From Ligilactobacillus saerimneri DSM 16049 (lineage in GTDB: Bacteria > Bacillota > Bacilli > Lactobacillales > Lactobacillaceae): a DNA stretch of 64,000 nucleotides. Where the stretch lies: NCBI RefSeq assembly GCF_000423265.1, contig NZ_AUHQ01000005.1:1-64000 (forward strand), read 5' to 3'. Positions within the stretch are counted from its first letter, which is position 1, and every line of letters begins with the position of its first letter. Shown here one piece after another: positions 46,580 through 55,272 of the stretch. Position numbers and translations under genes: made by a program. The notes under the pieces were generated by a model. That model worked only from the letters and a program-made list of their open reading frames with translations. It searched no databases and had not been told where the DNA came from.

Positions 46580-47908
46580 TTGCAAAAAGAAATTATCCAA
46601 GAAACTCGCCACTATATTTTCCGCAATATTTTTGCATACCTGGGGATCTCCCTATATATCTTGATTGATACCCTTTTTGTTTCCATCACCGCAGGAGAGC
46701 TCGGGTTATCCACCCTTAATATTGTTCTGCCTGTCTTTAATTTTTTCAATGCGATCGGCTTGATGCTCGGGGTCGGGGGCTCGACCCTCTTTTCTCTCAA
46801 CAAGGTGCGTCATCCTGAAAAGGTCCGCAACCTCTTCAGCCAATTGATTACCTTTGCTGCCGGAACGGGGATTATCTTTATCATTTTATTTTATCTGTTT
46901 ACCACTCCAATCTTACATCTGCTAGGAGCCAATGAACAAACCCTGCCTCTGGCCTATCCTTATTTTCGGATCCTTGCTTGGTCAGCTCCCTTTATCATGT
47001 GCAAGTACATCACCGTTAACTTTATTCGTAACGATGGTAATCCTTCACTGACGATGGCTGCTGCCCTTACCGAAACCCTTTCGATGATTGTTTTGGATTA
47101 TGTCTTGATCTTTATCTTTGACCTGGGAATGAATGGGGCAGCAATTGCTGCTGCGATCGCACCGACCCTCAACCTTGTGGTAGCTAGTTTTCACCGGCGC
47201 TTTGCTCAGCGAACTCTGACCTTACACCTCGCTATGCCTGACTGGCGTTGGCTCCTCAAAGCCGCCCGCCTGGAGACTGCTTCTTTCTTCAATGAGCTAA
47301 GCAGTGGGGTAAGTATCTTTGCTTTTAACTGGGTCTTACTTGGCTTAGGGGGCAACCCGGCAATCGCTGCCTATGGAGTTATCGCTAACATCGCGCTTGT
47401 TGTCATCGCTATGAGTAACGGGGTTGCGCTCGGAGTCCAACCGATTGCTAGTCGTGAGTTTGGCAAGCATAACTATGCGGGCGTAATCACTTCCCTGAAG
47501 CTGGGATTCAAGGTTACTTTGGGAATTGCAACCGGAACCTTTATCTGCTTGACGCTTTTCCGCCAACCAGTAGTTGCAGTGTTCAACACCGCTCACTCCC
47601 AAGCTCTGAGTGTCTATGCAACATCAGGTTTACCGATCTATTTTATTTGTGCATTCTTCGTCGCACTAAACGTCTTAATGATGATGTTCATGATTGCTGT
47701 CAACCGGCCACGCCAGGCTTTTTTCCTTTCCATCATGCGGGGATACATTATTCTTATTCCTGCCATTGTCATCTGTGGCCACCTGTTTGGGATCAACGGG
47801 GTTTGGGCTAGCGTACCGATCACCGAAGCCCTGGTTACTGTTATTGGGACTTACTTTGTTACCACCTGCATTAAAGGATGGAAAAATTATAAAAAAGAAG
47901 GTATTTAA
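46580..47908 (+). CDS. MATE-family multidrug efflux protein
   Basis: A 442-residue, 12-helix exporter driven by Na+ or H+ with the MepA-like N-terminus (FAYLGISLYILIDTLFVSITAGELGLSTLN), GGSTLFSLN and NFIRNDGNP. I chose a TTG start at 46580, 7 bases after GGAAG, because a -10 (TATACT, 46539-46544) leaves little room for the in-frame ATG at 46556. The nearby ATG at 46575 is out of frame. A VOC gene follows after 2 bases. Confidence 0.88.
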   Translation: MQKEIIQETRHYIFRNIFAYLGISLYILIDTLFVSITAGELGLSTLNIVLPVFNFFNAIGLMLGVGGSTLFSLNKVRHPEKVRNLFSQLITFAAGTGIIFIILFYLFTTPILHLLGANEQTLPLAYPYFRILAWSAPFIMCKYITVNFIRNDGNPSLTMAAALTETLSMIVLDYVLIFIFDLGMNGAAIAAAIAPTLNLVVASFHRRFAQRTLTLHLAMPDWRWLLKAARLETASFFNELSSGVSIFAFNWVLLGLGGNPAIAAYGVIANIALVVIAMSNGVALGVQPIASREFGKHNYAGVITSLKLGFKVTLGIATGTFICLTLFRQPVVAVFNTAHSQALSVYATSGLPIYFICAFFVALNVLMMMFMIAVNRPRQAFFLSIMRGYIILIPAIVICGHLFGINGVWASVPITEALVTVIGTYFVTTCIKGWKNYKKEGI

Positions 47909-47910
47909 TT

Positions 47911-48300
47911 ATGCGTGTAAGAAGACTTGACCATATCGTTCTGACTGTTAGTGATATTGCTACTGCGGAACGTTTTTACCATGAAGTGTTTGATATGCCG
48001 ATCATCGCTGACCAAAGTGATGACCAGGTAACTACCCTCCGTTGCGGGCACCAATTGATTCGCCTGCAGCGTGTTGATCGTGACGCCCTCAAGGCCACAC
48101 ACCCCACCGTTGGGGCGGCCGACCTTGCAATTGTTGTTGGTGACAATATGGAAGATGTGCACAACCATATGGTGAGCTACTTTGTCGATATCGTGGCTGG
48201 TCCGGTGAAAAAATTAGGAGCAGAAGGAGAAATGCTTTCCCTTTATGTCCATGACCCGGATCAAAACTTGATCGAAGTTTCCACATATAAGAATAAATAG
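47911..48300 (+). CDS. VOC-superfamily (glyoxalase/bleomycin resistance) protein
   Basis: A 129-residue two-module fold: RRLDHIVLTVSDIATAERFYHEVFDM and the closing LYVHDPDQNLIEVSTY. The metal positions H (LDHIV) and E (LIEVS) are present. The function could be a glyoxalase-like lyase or a resistance protein. Its start is 2 bases past the MATE stop codon, so the two are cotranscribed and detoxification is plausible. Confidence 0.88.
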   Translation: MRVRRLDHIVLTVSDIATAERFYHEVFDMPIIADQSDDQVTTLRCGHQLIRLQRVDRDALKATHPTVGAADLAIVVGDNMEDVHNHMVSYFVDIVAGPVKKLGAEGEMLSLYVHDPDQNLIEVSTYKNK

Positions 48301-48306
48301 CCTTTA

Positions 48307-48348
48307 AATAACCCGGTAGCAAGAAAATCTCCTTGCTACCGGGTTATT
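48307..48348. terminator. Bidirectional terminator
   Basis: A perfect 17-bp stem (AATAACCCGGTAGCAAG and its complement) between the converging VOC and phosphoesterase genes. Confidence 0.92.
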
Positions 48349-48365
48349 AACATCTGGATAACTTT

Positions 48366-49190
48366 TTATGTCAGATCGAGCACCACTAATTGATGTTGCC
48401 ATTGTTGCATAAAGTTTGGCCATTGCCATTCTTGATTGCGCGGTTTATTTACTCCCACGGCTGGATTTAGGTAGGTAATCCCATCATAGACTTGGGGTGG
48501 GTGAACTCCATGAATATGGCCGTAAATCACATCCTTTACCTGGGGATAACTTGCAAGCAAATCACCCAGTCGTTGACTTCCCATCATTGCAACTACCATT
48601 TCATAAATCCGTTCATGCCGGGCGGTCTTAACCCGTGCTGGCTTGGGCCATAGAAGCTGGCGGTGGGGAACAAAGTGGGTAATGACCAGCACATTAGGGG
48701 TTTGTACTTGGTCCAAAGCTTGTTTTATCTGGGCCAAAACACGATCCATCCGTTCCCGGTCGGATCCTGGCTGCTGGAGCGGACTATCTACCCACAAAGC
48801 CTTTTTCCACCGCGCCACACTAGCCGGCTGTGTATAATACTGTGAAAAGGAATAATCATACCAGCCATTGTTACCAATAATCGTCCAGTTAGGGAGCCTT
48901 AACTGCTGCCTGTGGAAATATTGGGGATGAAGGTTTGACTCGAGCTCTGTGTACGTTACATTATGGAGCATATCATGATTGCCCGCAATAAAACGGACCT
49001 CAGCTGTGGTTAAAGCAGTTAACTTTTCCACATAATCCACTGTTTTTTGAAAATCATTGGTGACATCGCCGGCAATAAAATACATATCCACACTGTGAAT
49101 ACGTAAATATTCTGCTTGTCGTGCAACAATTTCATCCACATCTACCTGATTACTATCCACATGATTATCACTACTGATCGCAACCCGCAT
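48366..49190 (-). CDS. Metallophosphoesterase (calcineurin-like)
   Basis: A 274-residue phosphohydrolase with all metal motifs: SDNHVD (D-x-H), FIAGDVTND (G-D), FIAGNHDML (G-N-H-D), VITHFVPH and YGHIHGVH (G-H-x-H). The substrate is not known; it may be a nucleotide or phosphoprotein. The ATG at 49190 follows GAGGAAGTG; two in-frame starts lie shortly upstream. It follows degV on the same strand but after a terminator. Confidence 0.88.
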   Translation of the reverse strand: MRVAISSDNHVDSNQVDVDEIVARQAEYLRIHSVDMYFIAGDVTNDFQKTVDYVEKLTALTTAEVRFIAGNHDMLHNVTYTELESNLHPQYFHRQQLRLPNWTIIGNNGWYDYSFSQYYTQPASVARWKKALWVDSPLQQPGSDRERMDRVLAQIKQALDQVQTPNVLVITHFVPHRQLLWPKPARVKTARHERIYEMVVAMMGSQRLGDLLASYPQVKDVIYGHIHGVHPPQVYDGITYLNPAVGVNKPRNQEWQWPNFMQQWQHQLVVLDLT

Positions 49191-49215
49191 GCCCATCACT
49201 TCCTCAATCAAAAAA

Positions 49216-49254
49216 GAGCGGCCTAACTAGCAACACTAGTTACGTCTCCCGCTC
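49216..49254 (-). terminator. Terminator after the terC-degV operon
   Basis: GAGCGG pairs with CCGCTC, with an inner ACTAG/CTAGT stem; an A-run on the left gives minus-strand Ts. Confidence 0.75.
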
Positions 49255-49274
49255 ACATAATCTCTATTTAAATC

Positions 49275-50174
49275 TCAATTCTTTTTTAACGCTAGAAACT
49301 CCCAGTCGGGCCCCCAAGTTATCCCCGCACTGTGTGCCCCAGTGATCGTGATCAAAGATGGTGGAAAAGGTTTGACCACAACTTTAGCTTTCGGAAAAGT
49401 GCTGGTCAATTGTTCACGAATCTCATCTAAACTATCTGTACTCATCCGGTCAGGCGTTTCCATGATAGTGATCACCATTCGGTCCTGTAAGTTCAAGTAA
49501 TCTTTATGGGCGCGTTTAGTAACTTCTTTATAAAGTGTCTTGAGCCGACTCTGAGTATCAACCATCACTAACCGCCCGGTTTCATCAAATAGCGCCAGCG
49601 TCTTTAACCGCAAGAGAATGTTACTAACCAGGGTTGATCCATTGGATACATAACCGTGCTTGTTCAACTGGCGCAAATTACGTAACACCAACAGTGTCGC
49701 CGAACTACCTTGATACTCACGCAAAGCCGTCAATATTTCGGAAACATCACACCCGTCACGGCGCATAGCTACTGCTAACTGCACCATCTGCGCCAGGCTT
49801 GCCCCTGCAGTTAGAGAGTCAAAGACGGTCACTTTAAGCCCATCCACGAGGTTGGCACAGGCCTCCACTTTGGAAGCTAAAGGGGAAATTCCCCCCGACA
49901 AAAGGATATACAATGCGTCAGTATACCCCGCCGTTCTCAAATTATTCATCTGTTCCTGTAACACTGATACAGGTAATTGTTCTAAAACCGGAACTTGATC
50001 TGTTTCTGCCATCTCAGCCTGAAACCACAACGGATCCAGTCCTGCTCCTTCACGATAGACTTTTTCCCCTACACGAATGGGGATATTAATCACTTGTATA
50101 TCGTTTTTAGCTAATAATTCTGCCGGCAACCCGCTAGAACTATCAGTTATTATCGCAATTTTTTCTTCTTTCAT
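49275..50174 (-). CDS. DegV-family fatty-acid-binding protein (FakB-like)
   Basis: A 299-residue protein of the family that presents a fatty acid to the kinase FakA for phospholipid synthesis. It begins IAIITDSSSGLP and has YILLSGGISPLASKVEA, LRQLNKHGYVSNGS and the C-terminal TGAHSAGITWGPDWEF. DegV proteins usually have a conserved T/S-D-S fold near the N-terminus, seen here. It is 25 bases behind crcB2, so it is part of that operon. A second DegV gene lies at 54338-55204. Confidence 0.9.
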   Translation of the reverse strand: MKEEKIAIITDSSSGLPAELLAKNDIQVINIPIRVGEKVYREGAGLDPLWFQAEMAETDQVPVLEQLPVSVLQEQMNNLRTAGYTDALYILLSGGISPLASKVEACANLVDGLKVTVFDSLTAGASLAQMVQLAVAMRRDGCDVSEILTALREYQGSSATLLVLRNLRQLNKHGYVSNGSTLVSNILLRLKTLALFDETGRLVMVDTQSRLKTLYKEVTKRAHKDYLNLQDRMVITIMETPDRMSTDSLDEIREQLTSTFPKAKVVVKPFPPSLITITGAHSAGITWGPDWEFLALKKN

Positions 50175-50199
50175 CGTTCTTCAATCACATCTTTTATTT

Positions 50200-50550
50200 T
50201 TATAAGAGATACCCCCACCAAGCTAGGAGTACACCCCCACCATAAGTTAATAATAAATAAGGTATCAACTGCCCCCACTTTTTACTCTTAGCCTGTAACC
50301 ACAATTCTAGGTTCATAGTCGAAAAAGTTGTATATCCGCCCATAAACCCAGTTCCCAGTAGTAAATAAGCCGAACTAGTTGCTACCAGGTGGTGGGCCAA
50401 TACGCCCAAACCCCAGGCTCCCGTGAGATTTACAATGAGAGTGGCATACGGGAAGGTTTGCCCCCACCGTTGAGTTTTAAACCATGTTGTAATCAGATAG
50501 CGCACGGCACTACCACAACTGGCTCCCAAACATATCCACAAATATGTCAT
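50200..50550 (-). CDS. crcB: Fluoride ion channel CrcB/Fluc, subunit 2
   Basis: A 116-residue, four-helix fluoride exporter. It has the GASCGSAVRYLITTW start, NLTGAWGLG and GTGFMGGYTTFSTMNLE signatures. Its start codon overlaps the stop of the upstream crcB in an ATGA junction. Tandem CrcB genes form heterodimers of opposite topology in Firmicutes. Confidence 0.93.
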   Translation of the reverse strand: MTYLWICLGASCGSAVRYLITTWFKTQRWGQTFPYATLIVNLTGAWGLGVLAHHLVATSSAYLLLGTGFMGGYTTFSTMNLELWLQAKSKKWGQLIPYLLLTYGGGVLLAWWGYLL

Positions 50551-50936
50551 CGGCGTACCTCCCGTGTACCTAGGTAATGCCCAATATAGCAGCCACTAGC
50601 AGTTGCCAGCAACCCGCCACCAATACTGAGGAGCACATATCCCCAGACCAATCCAGGACTAGTCATTTTGACTACATCGAGGGTAAACGATGAAAAGCTG
50701 GTAAAGGCACCAAGCAACCCGGTTCCCAAGCCAACAGTGATCCATTCAGCGAGAGGCTTGCGTTCAAGCCAATAAAAGGTCAAGCCCCCCAAAATTAGAC
50801 ATCCACTAAGGTTGATGACAAGCATGGGCCATAAAGGTATAACCTGGCTGAGCCAGTAGCGTAAACTCCCACCCAGCATAGCGCAGATCATGATACTCAA
50901 TGTATTACCGATAATCTGACTTTTCTTAATTTTCAC
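50547..50936 (-). CDS. crcB: Fluoride ion channel CrcB/Fluc, subunit 1
   Basis: A 129-residue four-helix protein with GGSLRYWLSQ, VINLSGCLILGGL and GTGLLGAFTSFSSFTLD. It pairs with the overlapping second crcB. It lies 11 bases after the thioredoxin gene. No fluoride riboswitch is visible in front of the operon promoter, so fluoride control at the RNA level is not supported. Confidence 0.93.
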   Translation of the reverse strand: MKIKKSQIIGNTLSIMICAMLGGSLRYWLSQVIPLWPMLVINLSGCLILGGLTFYWLERKPLAEWITVGLGTGLLGAFTSFSSFTLDVVKMTSPGLVWGYVLLSIGGGLLATASGCYIGHYLGTREVRR

Positions 50937-50947
50937 TATTACAACCC

Positions 50948-51271
50948 CTAAGCTGGATATTCAGCTAGCTTACGTTTCAAATATGCCCGCATGGCAGCTA
51001 ACTCCCGATACCCCGTAATTTTTTCTTTGGGTTGACCATCAACATATAAGATTAAAGCTGGAATACTCATGATGTTATTGGATACAGCAAAGTCTTGGTA
51101 CTTTTCAACGTTCAGTTTGCCAAAGTTAATCTCTACCCCGAATTCCTGATCTAATGCAGCTAAGACTGGTTCCATCATTTGACAAGGACCACACCATGAA
51201 GCCCAAAAATCTACTAGCGCCATGTGATCCGCAGTCAATTGTTCAATAGTTGCTGGTGTTACTTGTCGCAT
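50948..51271 (-). CDS. trxA: Thioredoxin
   Basis: A 107-residue disulfide reductase with the active site WASWCGPCQMM (Cys27, Cys30), the cis-Pro loop MSIPALILY and ITGYRE. It can supply electrons to MsrB or ribonucleotide reductase. The ATG at 51271 follows GAGGAAGAG; an ATG that overlaps the terC stop (51301) is an alternative with an unusual N-terminus. It is coupled tightly to terC. Confidence 0.92.
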   Translation of the reverse strand: MRQVTPATIEQLTADHMALVDFWASWCGPCQMMEPVLAALDQEFGVEINFGKLNVEKYQDFAVSNNIMSIPALILYVDGQPKEKITGYRELAAMRAYLKRKLAEYPA

Positions 51272-51300
51272 CCACTCTTCCTCTTTTCTCCATTTGGACA

Positions 51301-52041
51301 TTACTTTTTGTTTCTAGCCCAATGCACAATAAATGTCACAATAAAGGCTAATAACACGATTAAACCGAACCATGTCGCTGGAATTTCAATATCAATTGCT
51401 GGGATTGACAATAATAGTTTAATCCCAATGATCCCAATCAGAACATAGGCCATCACTTTCAGTTCGGGGAGGACATCCATTAACCGCATGATCACTTCAG
51501 CGATCCCCCGCATACACAAGATCCCAACCATCCCACCGATAAATACAATCACAGGGTTCGGTGAAACAGCCAAGGAAGCCAATACCGAGTCAACGGAGAA
51601 GACAATATCCATCATCTCAATTGAAATAACTACCTGCCAGAATAGAGGCATCCATGCAAAAAGGGACTTCTTTTTGTCCTTGTGATGGACCCGGTCAGGA
51701 CGAAGAATTTCATAAAAGTGGCGAACAGACAGGTAAATCAGATAAACTGCTCCGACCACTTTAATCTCCCAAAAATTAATCAAGTATGACCCTAATCCGA
51801 CCAGGATAAAGCGGAAAATATAGGCCCCCCATAGCCCATAGAATAAAGACTTTTCTTGTTCAAGCTTTGTTGGTAGCTTTTGCGTTTGGGCAGCTAAAAC
51901 AATCGCGTTATCAACAGACAAAATACATTCTAATAGAACTAACGTCAAAATGATGATCCAATCTTCTTTGGACGTCACCACTGTTGCCCAGTTATGACCA
52001 TCAAACAGTGGACCGTACATTTTATGCAAAATCGTAAACAA
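51301..52041 (-). CDS. TerC-family membrane protein (metal exporter)
   Basis: A 246-residue, roughly seven-helix protein with the signatures LLECILSVDNAIVLA and MMDIVFSVDSVLAS, both carrying the acidic metal-site Asp residues. Family members in Bacillus (YceF, YkoY) export manganese or supply it to exported enzymes. I accept a TTG start at 52041 behind AAAGGAGAAG, because the N-terminus before MYGPLFDGHNW is conserved in lactobacillar homologues as I know them. No yybP-ykoY riboswitch is seen upstream. Confidence 0.9.
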   Translation of the reverse strand: MFTILHKMYGPLFDGHNWATVVTSKEDWIIILTLVLLECILSVDNAIVLAAQTQKLPTKLEQEKSLFYGLWGAYIFRFILVGLGSYLINFWEIKVVGAVYLIYLSVRHFYEILRPDRVHHKDKKKSLFAWMPLFWQVVISIEMMDIVFSVDSVLASLAVSPNPVIVFIGGMVGILCMRGIAEVIMRLMDVLPELKVMAYVLIGIIGIKLLLSIPAIDIEIPATWFGLIVLLAFIVTFIVHWARNKK

Positions 52042-52093
52042 TCAGATTACTTCTCCTTTCATGCGTCCTAAGCATTTAAATGTTAGTAGTTCA

Positions 52094-52121
52094 ATTTTAG
52101 CATAGATTATAAGGGAGACAA
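52094..52121 (-). promoter_or_regulatory. Promoter of the terC-trx-crcB-crcB-degV operon
   Basis: TTGTCT (52116-52121) is followed after 16 bases by TAAAAT (52094-52099), with a TGC extended -10. Confidence 0.55.
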
Positions 52122-52148
52122 AAAGCTTCGCCTATCTTCCTAGTACAA

Positions 52149-52306
52149 GAGGCTGGGAGAAAACAGTGTTTTCTCACCAGCCTCGATCTTTGTTTTACAA
52201 CTAACGGGGAAAATAACCGTAAGTCTAATTCTAAGTACGAGCAAAGAACACCGCACTTTATCGTCCTAGCTTACCGCAAAGATTATTTTCCACTCACAAT
52301 ATCTTG
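52149..52306 (-). repeat. 3'-UTR element with GAAAACA-hairpin terminator, longest copy
   Basis: On the minus strand, right after the YitT stop, comes GTGAGTGGAAAA, then TAAGCTAGGACGAT, TTCTTTGCTCG, TTAGACTTACGG, and at last the hairpin 52149-52184 with the core GAGAAAACAcTGTTTTCTC. The order is the same as at 28206-28345, and the hairpin matches those at 7955 and 32352. Confidence 0.75.
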
Positions 52307-53149
52307 TTATAGTAAACGCAGTACATCCCGTCCGTAACTACTGCGCACATCAGATACCACGACGTATGCTGCTGGCGCTAATTGTTTGATCTTGTTAAGC
52401 GCATTAACATACTTGCTTGTGGCGCAAACATAATATAATTGGACTCCTGTATCTCCAGCTAACTCAGTTATTTTTCCCCCATACAACTGGGTTAAGTCTG
52501 TGCCTAAGGTCTGCGGAAATTCTCCGGTGATTAACAGCGCCTTTTGGTCAACTCCCCAGGCTAAGATCTTGTTCAAAACAACTGCTGAAGCATACAGTTC
52601 TACCAAGGTTAGTAGCATGTTTTCAAACCCTATGACCACTAAGGATGGAATAGCTACTGCATAATCAAAAATTAGCATCGCATAACCTGTTTTGAAGCCA
52701 AAATATTTGTTCAAAATAGCGGCTAAAACGGTACTCCCGGCGATGGTCCCATGTCCTTTGAAAATCAATCCCATGGCGATCCCCATCAGAGTCCCACCTG
52801 CTAAAGCAGCTACCAAGGGATCATGTAGTTCAAAGTGGATCCGATCCACAACATGCAGCCAGGCTGAAATCGAAAAGATGGTTAAAAGAGTGTAATAAAC
52901 CGTCTTTTTATCCAGTAGTTTCCATCCCAAGATCAAAATGATTGTGTTGAGCACACAGTTGGTCAACCAAGTCGGGATCTTGAAGCAATAGTAAAATATC
53001 GTCATGAGACCTGTTACCCCACCCTCACCGAGGTCATTACTAATGAGGAAAGCCCGGACGGCGATGGCATAAACCAGCGCTCCCATAACGTTTAGAAAGA
53101 TGTTACGAATAATTAACTTATAATCTACTCTCACTTTTTCAACTCTCAA
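52307..53149 (-). CDS. YitT-family membrane protein (DUF161 + DUF2179)
   Basis: A 280-residue protein: five to six helices (residues about 10-200: IAVRAFLISNDLGEGGVTGL, MGIAMGLIFKGHGTIAGSTV), then a cytosolic DUF2179 domain (LYYVCATSKYVNALNKIKQL, VVVSDVRSSYGRDV). It is found widely in Firmicutes; its molecular role is not settled. The first TTG overlaps the stop codon of the XRE gene (TTGA); a GTG at 53134 is the alternative. The coupling suggests a joint function with the regulator. Confidence 0.85.
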   Translation of the reverse strand: MRVEKVRVDYKLIIRNIFLNVMGALVYAIAVRAFLISNDLGEGGVTGLMTIFYYCFKIPTWLTNCVLNTIILILGWKLLDKKTVYYTLLTIFSISAWLHVVDRIHFELHDPLVAALAGGTLMGIAMGLIFKGHGTIAGSTVLAAILNKYFGFKTGYAMLIFDYAVAIPSLVVIGFENMLLTLVELYASAVVLNKILAWGVDQKALLITGEFPQTLGTDLTQLYGGKITELAGDTGVQLYYVCATSKYVNALNKIKQLAPAAYVVVSDVRSSYGRDVLRLL

Positions 53150-53553
53150 TCTAGTGGTAATGTCAAATCATCAGTCAAGGCCGTACCACTCGCCCCATTT
53201 GGATCGAAGTATTTACCCTGGACATAACCCTTAACCAGGCCATAGATGGCGTTACGGTCAGCTGAACTCAATTTTTGCCCAGCAAATTCTAACTGGGAAG
53301 TCGTCGCAAACAATTCATTAAGGTCAATTTGAGGATAAGCCCGACCAGCCAAGTAATCCATGGAAACCCCAAAGAAAACTGCTAATTTATGAACCTCAAT
53401 ATATGAAGGAGTATTCACTCCGCGCTCCCAACTACCTATTTGGGGCCCAGTATTGGGACGTTCATCAGGGGTCATCTTCGATAATTCGCGTGCTAACTCT
53501 GTCAGAGTCATATTTCTTCCTTGTCGTAATGCTCGTAGTCGTTCAGCAAACAT
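53146..53553 (-). CDS. XRE-family transcriptional regulator
   Basis: A 135-residue protein with an N-terminal Cro/CI helix-turn-helix (LRALRQGRNMTLTELARELS, IGSWERGVNTPSYIEVHKLA) and a C-terminal helical tail of unknown role. The HTH has a nine-residue insertion between helices 2 and 3 (KMTPDERPN), which is unusual. It overlaps yitT and is divergent from the gene at 53690. Confidence 0.85.
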   Translation of the reverse strand: MFAERLRALRQGRNMTLTELARELSKMTPDERPNTGPQIGSWERGVNTPSYIEVHKLAVFFGVSMDYLAGRAYPQIDLNELFATTSQLEFAGQKLSSADRNAIYGLVKGYVQGKYFDPNGASGTALTDDLTLPLD

Positions 53554-53689
53554 ATCCGCTCACCATCCTTTATTCACTTTCTATGATACTACACTTCCAT
53601 TACGAATGCGCTGTCAACTTTATTCGGCGCCAGCTCTGACTTGTGCTAAGATAAACATACGCAAAATTTATTCATTAGGAGGTGATTTA

Positions 53690-54211
53690 ATGGCAGAATC
53701 ATCCAAAAAACCCGCAGCTGTCAGTCCATACCATGAAATCAAATATAACGATCCCTGGTATATCGACACTGAAATTCCCGATCTATATGAACATCTTGAC
53801 GTATTGCAGCTTGCCCTCCACAAGCTTGATACAGAAACGGCTCTTTTAGATTCCTATACTGATGAAGCACTACAAAAAAATATCCAATTACTTTTGCTCA
53901 AAGACTATGAGGAGCTCCAAGTCCAACGTTACCCCCAAGATGTTTATCTGGGAGATTTTGTGATTGACTTTGACCCCGCAGCAGAACTCTATGCTCTCAA
54001 ATACCTCCCCCATGACCGACCACCATTGATCATTGGTCATTTGCCACAAAAGTATAACTTGCAACTAAAAAACATTCTTGCAAGTGATGAAAATTCTAGT
54101 CTAGCAACGCAAATTAACGGTGGTCCGTACAAGATCATCACCTTTGAGGAAGGTGAGCTCCAAATCAGCGAACGGCAACGACCGTATTCTCTGCGCGTCT
54201 TGGTCTTTTAA
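53690..54211 (+). CDS. Hypothetical cytosolic protein, 173 residues
   Basis: I do not recognise a family. The protein is acidic and soluble. It starts MAESSKKPAAVSPYHEIKYN, continues with a Leu-rich helix (LDVLQLALHKLDTETALLDS), LLLKDYEELQVQRYPQDVYL and a beta-rich half (GDFVIDFDPAAELYALKYLP). The ATG has an excellent AGGAGGTGATTTA site; the frame stays open upstream to 53453 without one. It is divergent from the XRE gene by about 140 bases, and no terminator is clear. Confidence 0.75.
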   Translation: MAESSKKPAAVSPYHEIKYNDPWYIDTEIPDLYEHLDVLQLALHKLDTETALLDSYTDEALQKNIQLLLLKDYEELQVQRYPQDVYLGDFVIDFDPAAELYALKYLPHDRPPLIIGHLPQKYNLQLKNILASDENSSLATQINGGPYKIITFEEGELQISERQRPYSLRVLVF

Positions 54212-54259
54212 TCTAGACATATAGACTTCAAATCTATATCAGACAACCTTAATAACTAG

Positions 54260-54289
54260 TTGCATATCAAAACCTTTTTGCCGTATAAT
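54260..54289 (+). promoter_or_regulatory. Promoter of the second degV gene
   Basis: TTGCAT (54260-54265), an 18-base spacer and TATAAT (54284-54289). Confidence 0.7.
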
Positions 54290-54337
54290 TAAAGGAAAGA
54301 AAACCTTTTTATAAAGGATCGTGTGTGAGGTATCCCT

Positions 54338-55204
54338 ATGACAAGAGCTATTAAAATTTTAACCGATTCTTCAGTTCAGTTAACACCTGCTGAAATTGAA
54401 AAATACAATATTACGATTATTCCACTATCCGTCGAACTTGAAGGTAAGCAATACATTGATGGGGAAACGATCACAAGACCAGAGTTAGTGGAATACTTAC
54501 GGCGGGGCATCCTTCCCAAGACTAGTCAACCCGCATTAGGACGTTTTCTTGATCTTTACGAGCAGTTAACCGCTGACGGGAGCGAAGTGCTCGCAATTAT
54601 GATGGCTGACTTCCTAAGCGGAACTTACAAAACAGCTGTGGCTGCCGCCGAGATGGTCGATGGCAAGGTTACTGTTATCAACAGTAAGTCAACTGACCGC
54701 GGGATGGCCTTCCAAGTTATTGCCGCAGCCAAAGATATCGCTGCTGGCAAGTCTATGGATGAGATCAAGGCCCACTTAACCGATATTTGGCATCGAACTC
54801 AAATTGATGTTTTAGTTGATAATCTTGATGCTTTAGTTGCAGGAGGACGCATTAGCAAGGTCGCCGGTGCTTTAACTAAAATCATCAATATTAAAGTTAT
54901 CGTTCGGGTTAACAACGATGGCTTGGGGATCTATGCTAAGGGGCGGGGACGCAAACTTTTCCTCAAGCATACTAAGGAAATTGCGAAAATGCACCAGGAC
55001 AACCAAATCCAAGCTTTGTCCTTGTCCAACGTCGCTACTGATCCAGAATTTTTACAAAGGATCAAGGACAACGTGTTAGTTAATAACGTCAACAAGGATA
55101 TTCCTTATCTTGCTGAATTAACTAGTCCTATCATTATGACCCACACTGGGATGAATGCCGTTGGGTTGATTACATTGGCGGAAAAACCAGAAAAACATGA
55201 ATAA
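54338..55204 (+). CDS. DegV-family fatty-acid-binding protein (FakB-like)
   Basis: A 288-residue FakB-type protein: IKILTDSSVQLTP, IDGETITRPELVEYLRRG, SGTYKTAVAAAEM, and GGRISKVAGALTKIINIKV with the fatty-acid pocket. The C-terminal THTGMNAVGLITL carries the conserved H-T/S-G. It differs from the DegV at 49275-50174, so the two may bind different fatty acids (for example saturated and unsaturated), as in Staphylococcus FakB1 and FakB2. No fakA is in the window. Confidence 0.92.
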   Translation: MTRAIKILTDSSVQLTPAEIEKYNITIIPLSVELEGKQYIDGETITRPELVEYLRRGILPKTSQPALGRFLDLYEQLTADGSEVLAIMMADFLSGTYKTAVAAAEMVDGKVTVINSKSTDRGMAFQVIAAAKDIAAGKSMDEIKAHLTDIWHRTQIDVLVDNLDALVAGGRISKVAGALTKIINIKVIVRVNNDGLGIYAKGRGRKLFLKHTKEIAKMHQDNQIQALSLSNVATDPEFLQRIKDNVLVNNVNKDIPYLAELTSPIIMTHTGMNAVGLITLAEKPEKHE

Positions 55205-55222
55205 CCATAAAGGCTAGGAGTA

Positions 55223-55269
55223 AAAATACCCCCATAGTTGGACTAAAACAATCCAATTATGGGGGTTTT
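55223..55269 (+). terminator. Terminator of the second degV
   Basis: ACCCCCATA with TTGGA pairs with TCCAA and TATGGGGGT; a T-run follows. Confidence 0.88.
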
Positions 55270-55272
55270 ACT

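Noticed and set aside
52042-52140. Search for a yybP-ykoY or fluoride riboswitch upstream of terC
   Set aside because: The conserved cores were not found; the leader is short and mostly promoter.
53453-53689. Extended N-terminus for the gene at 53690
   Set aside because: It overlaps the XRE gene on the other strand and has no ribosome site, while 53690 has an almost ideal one.
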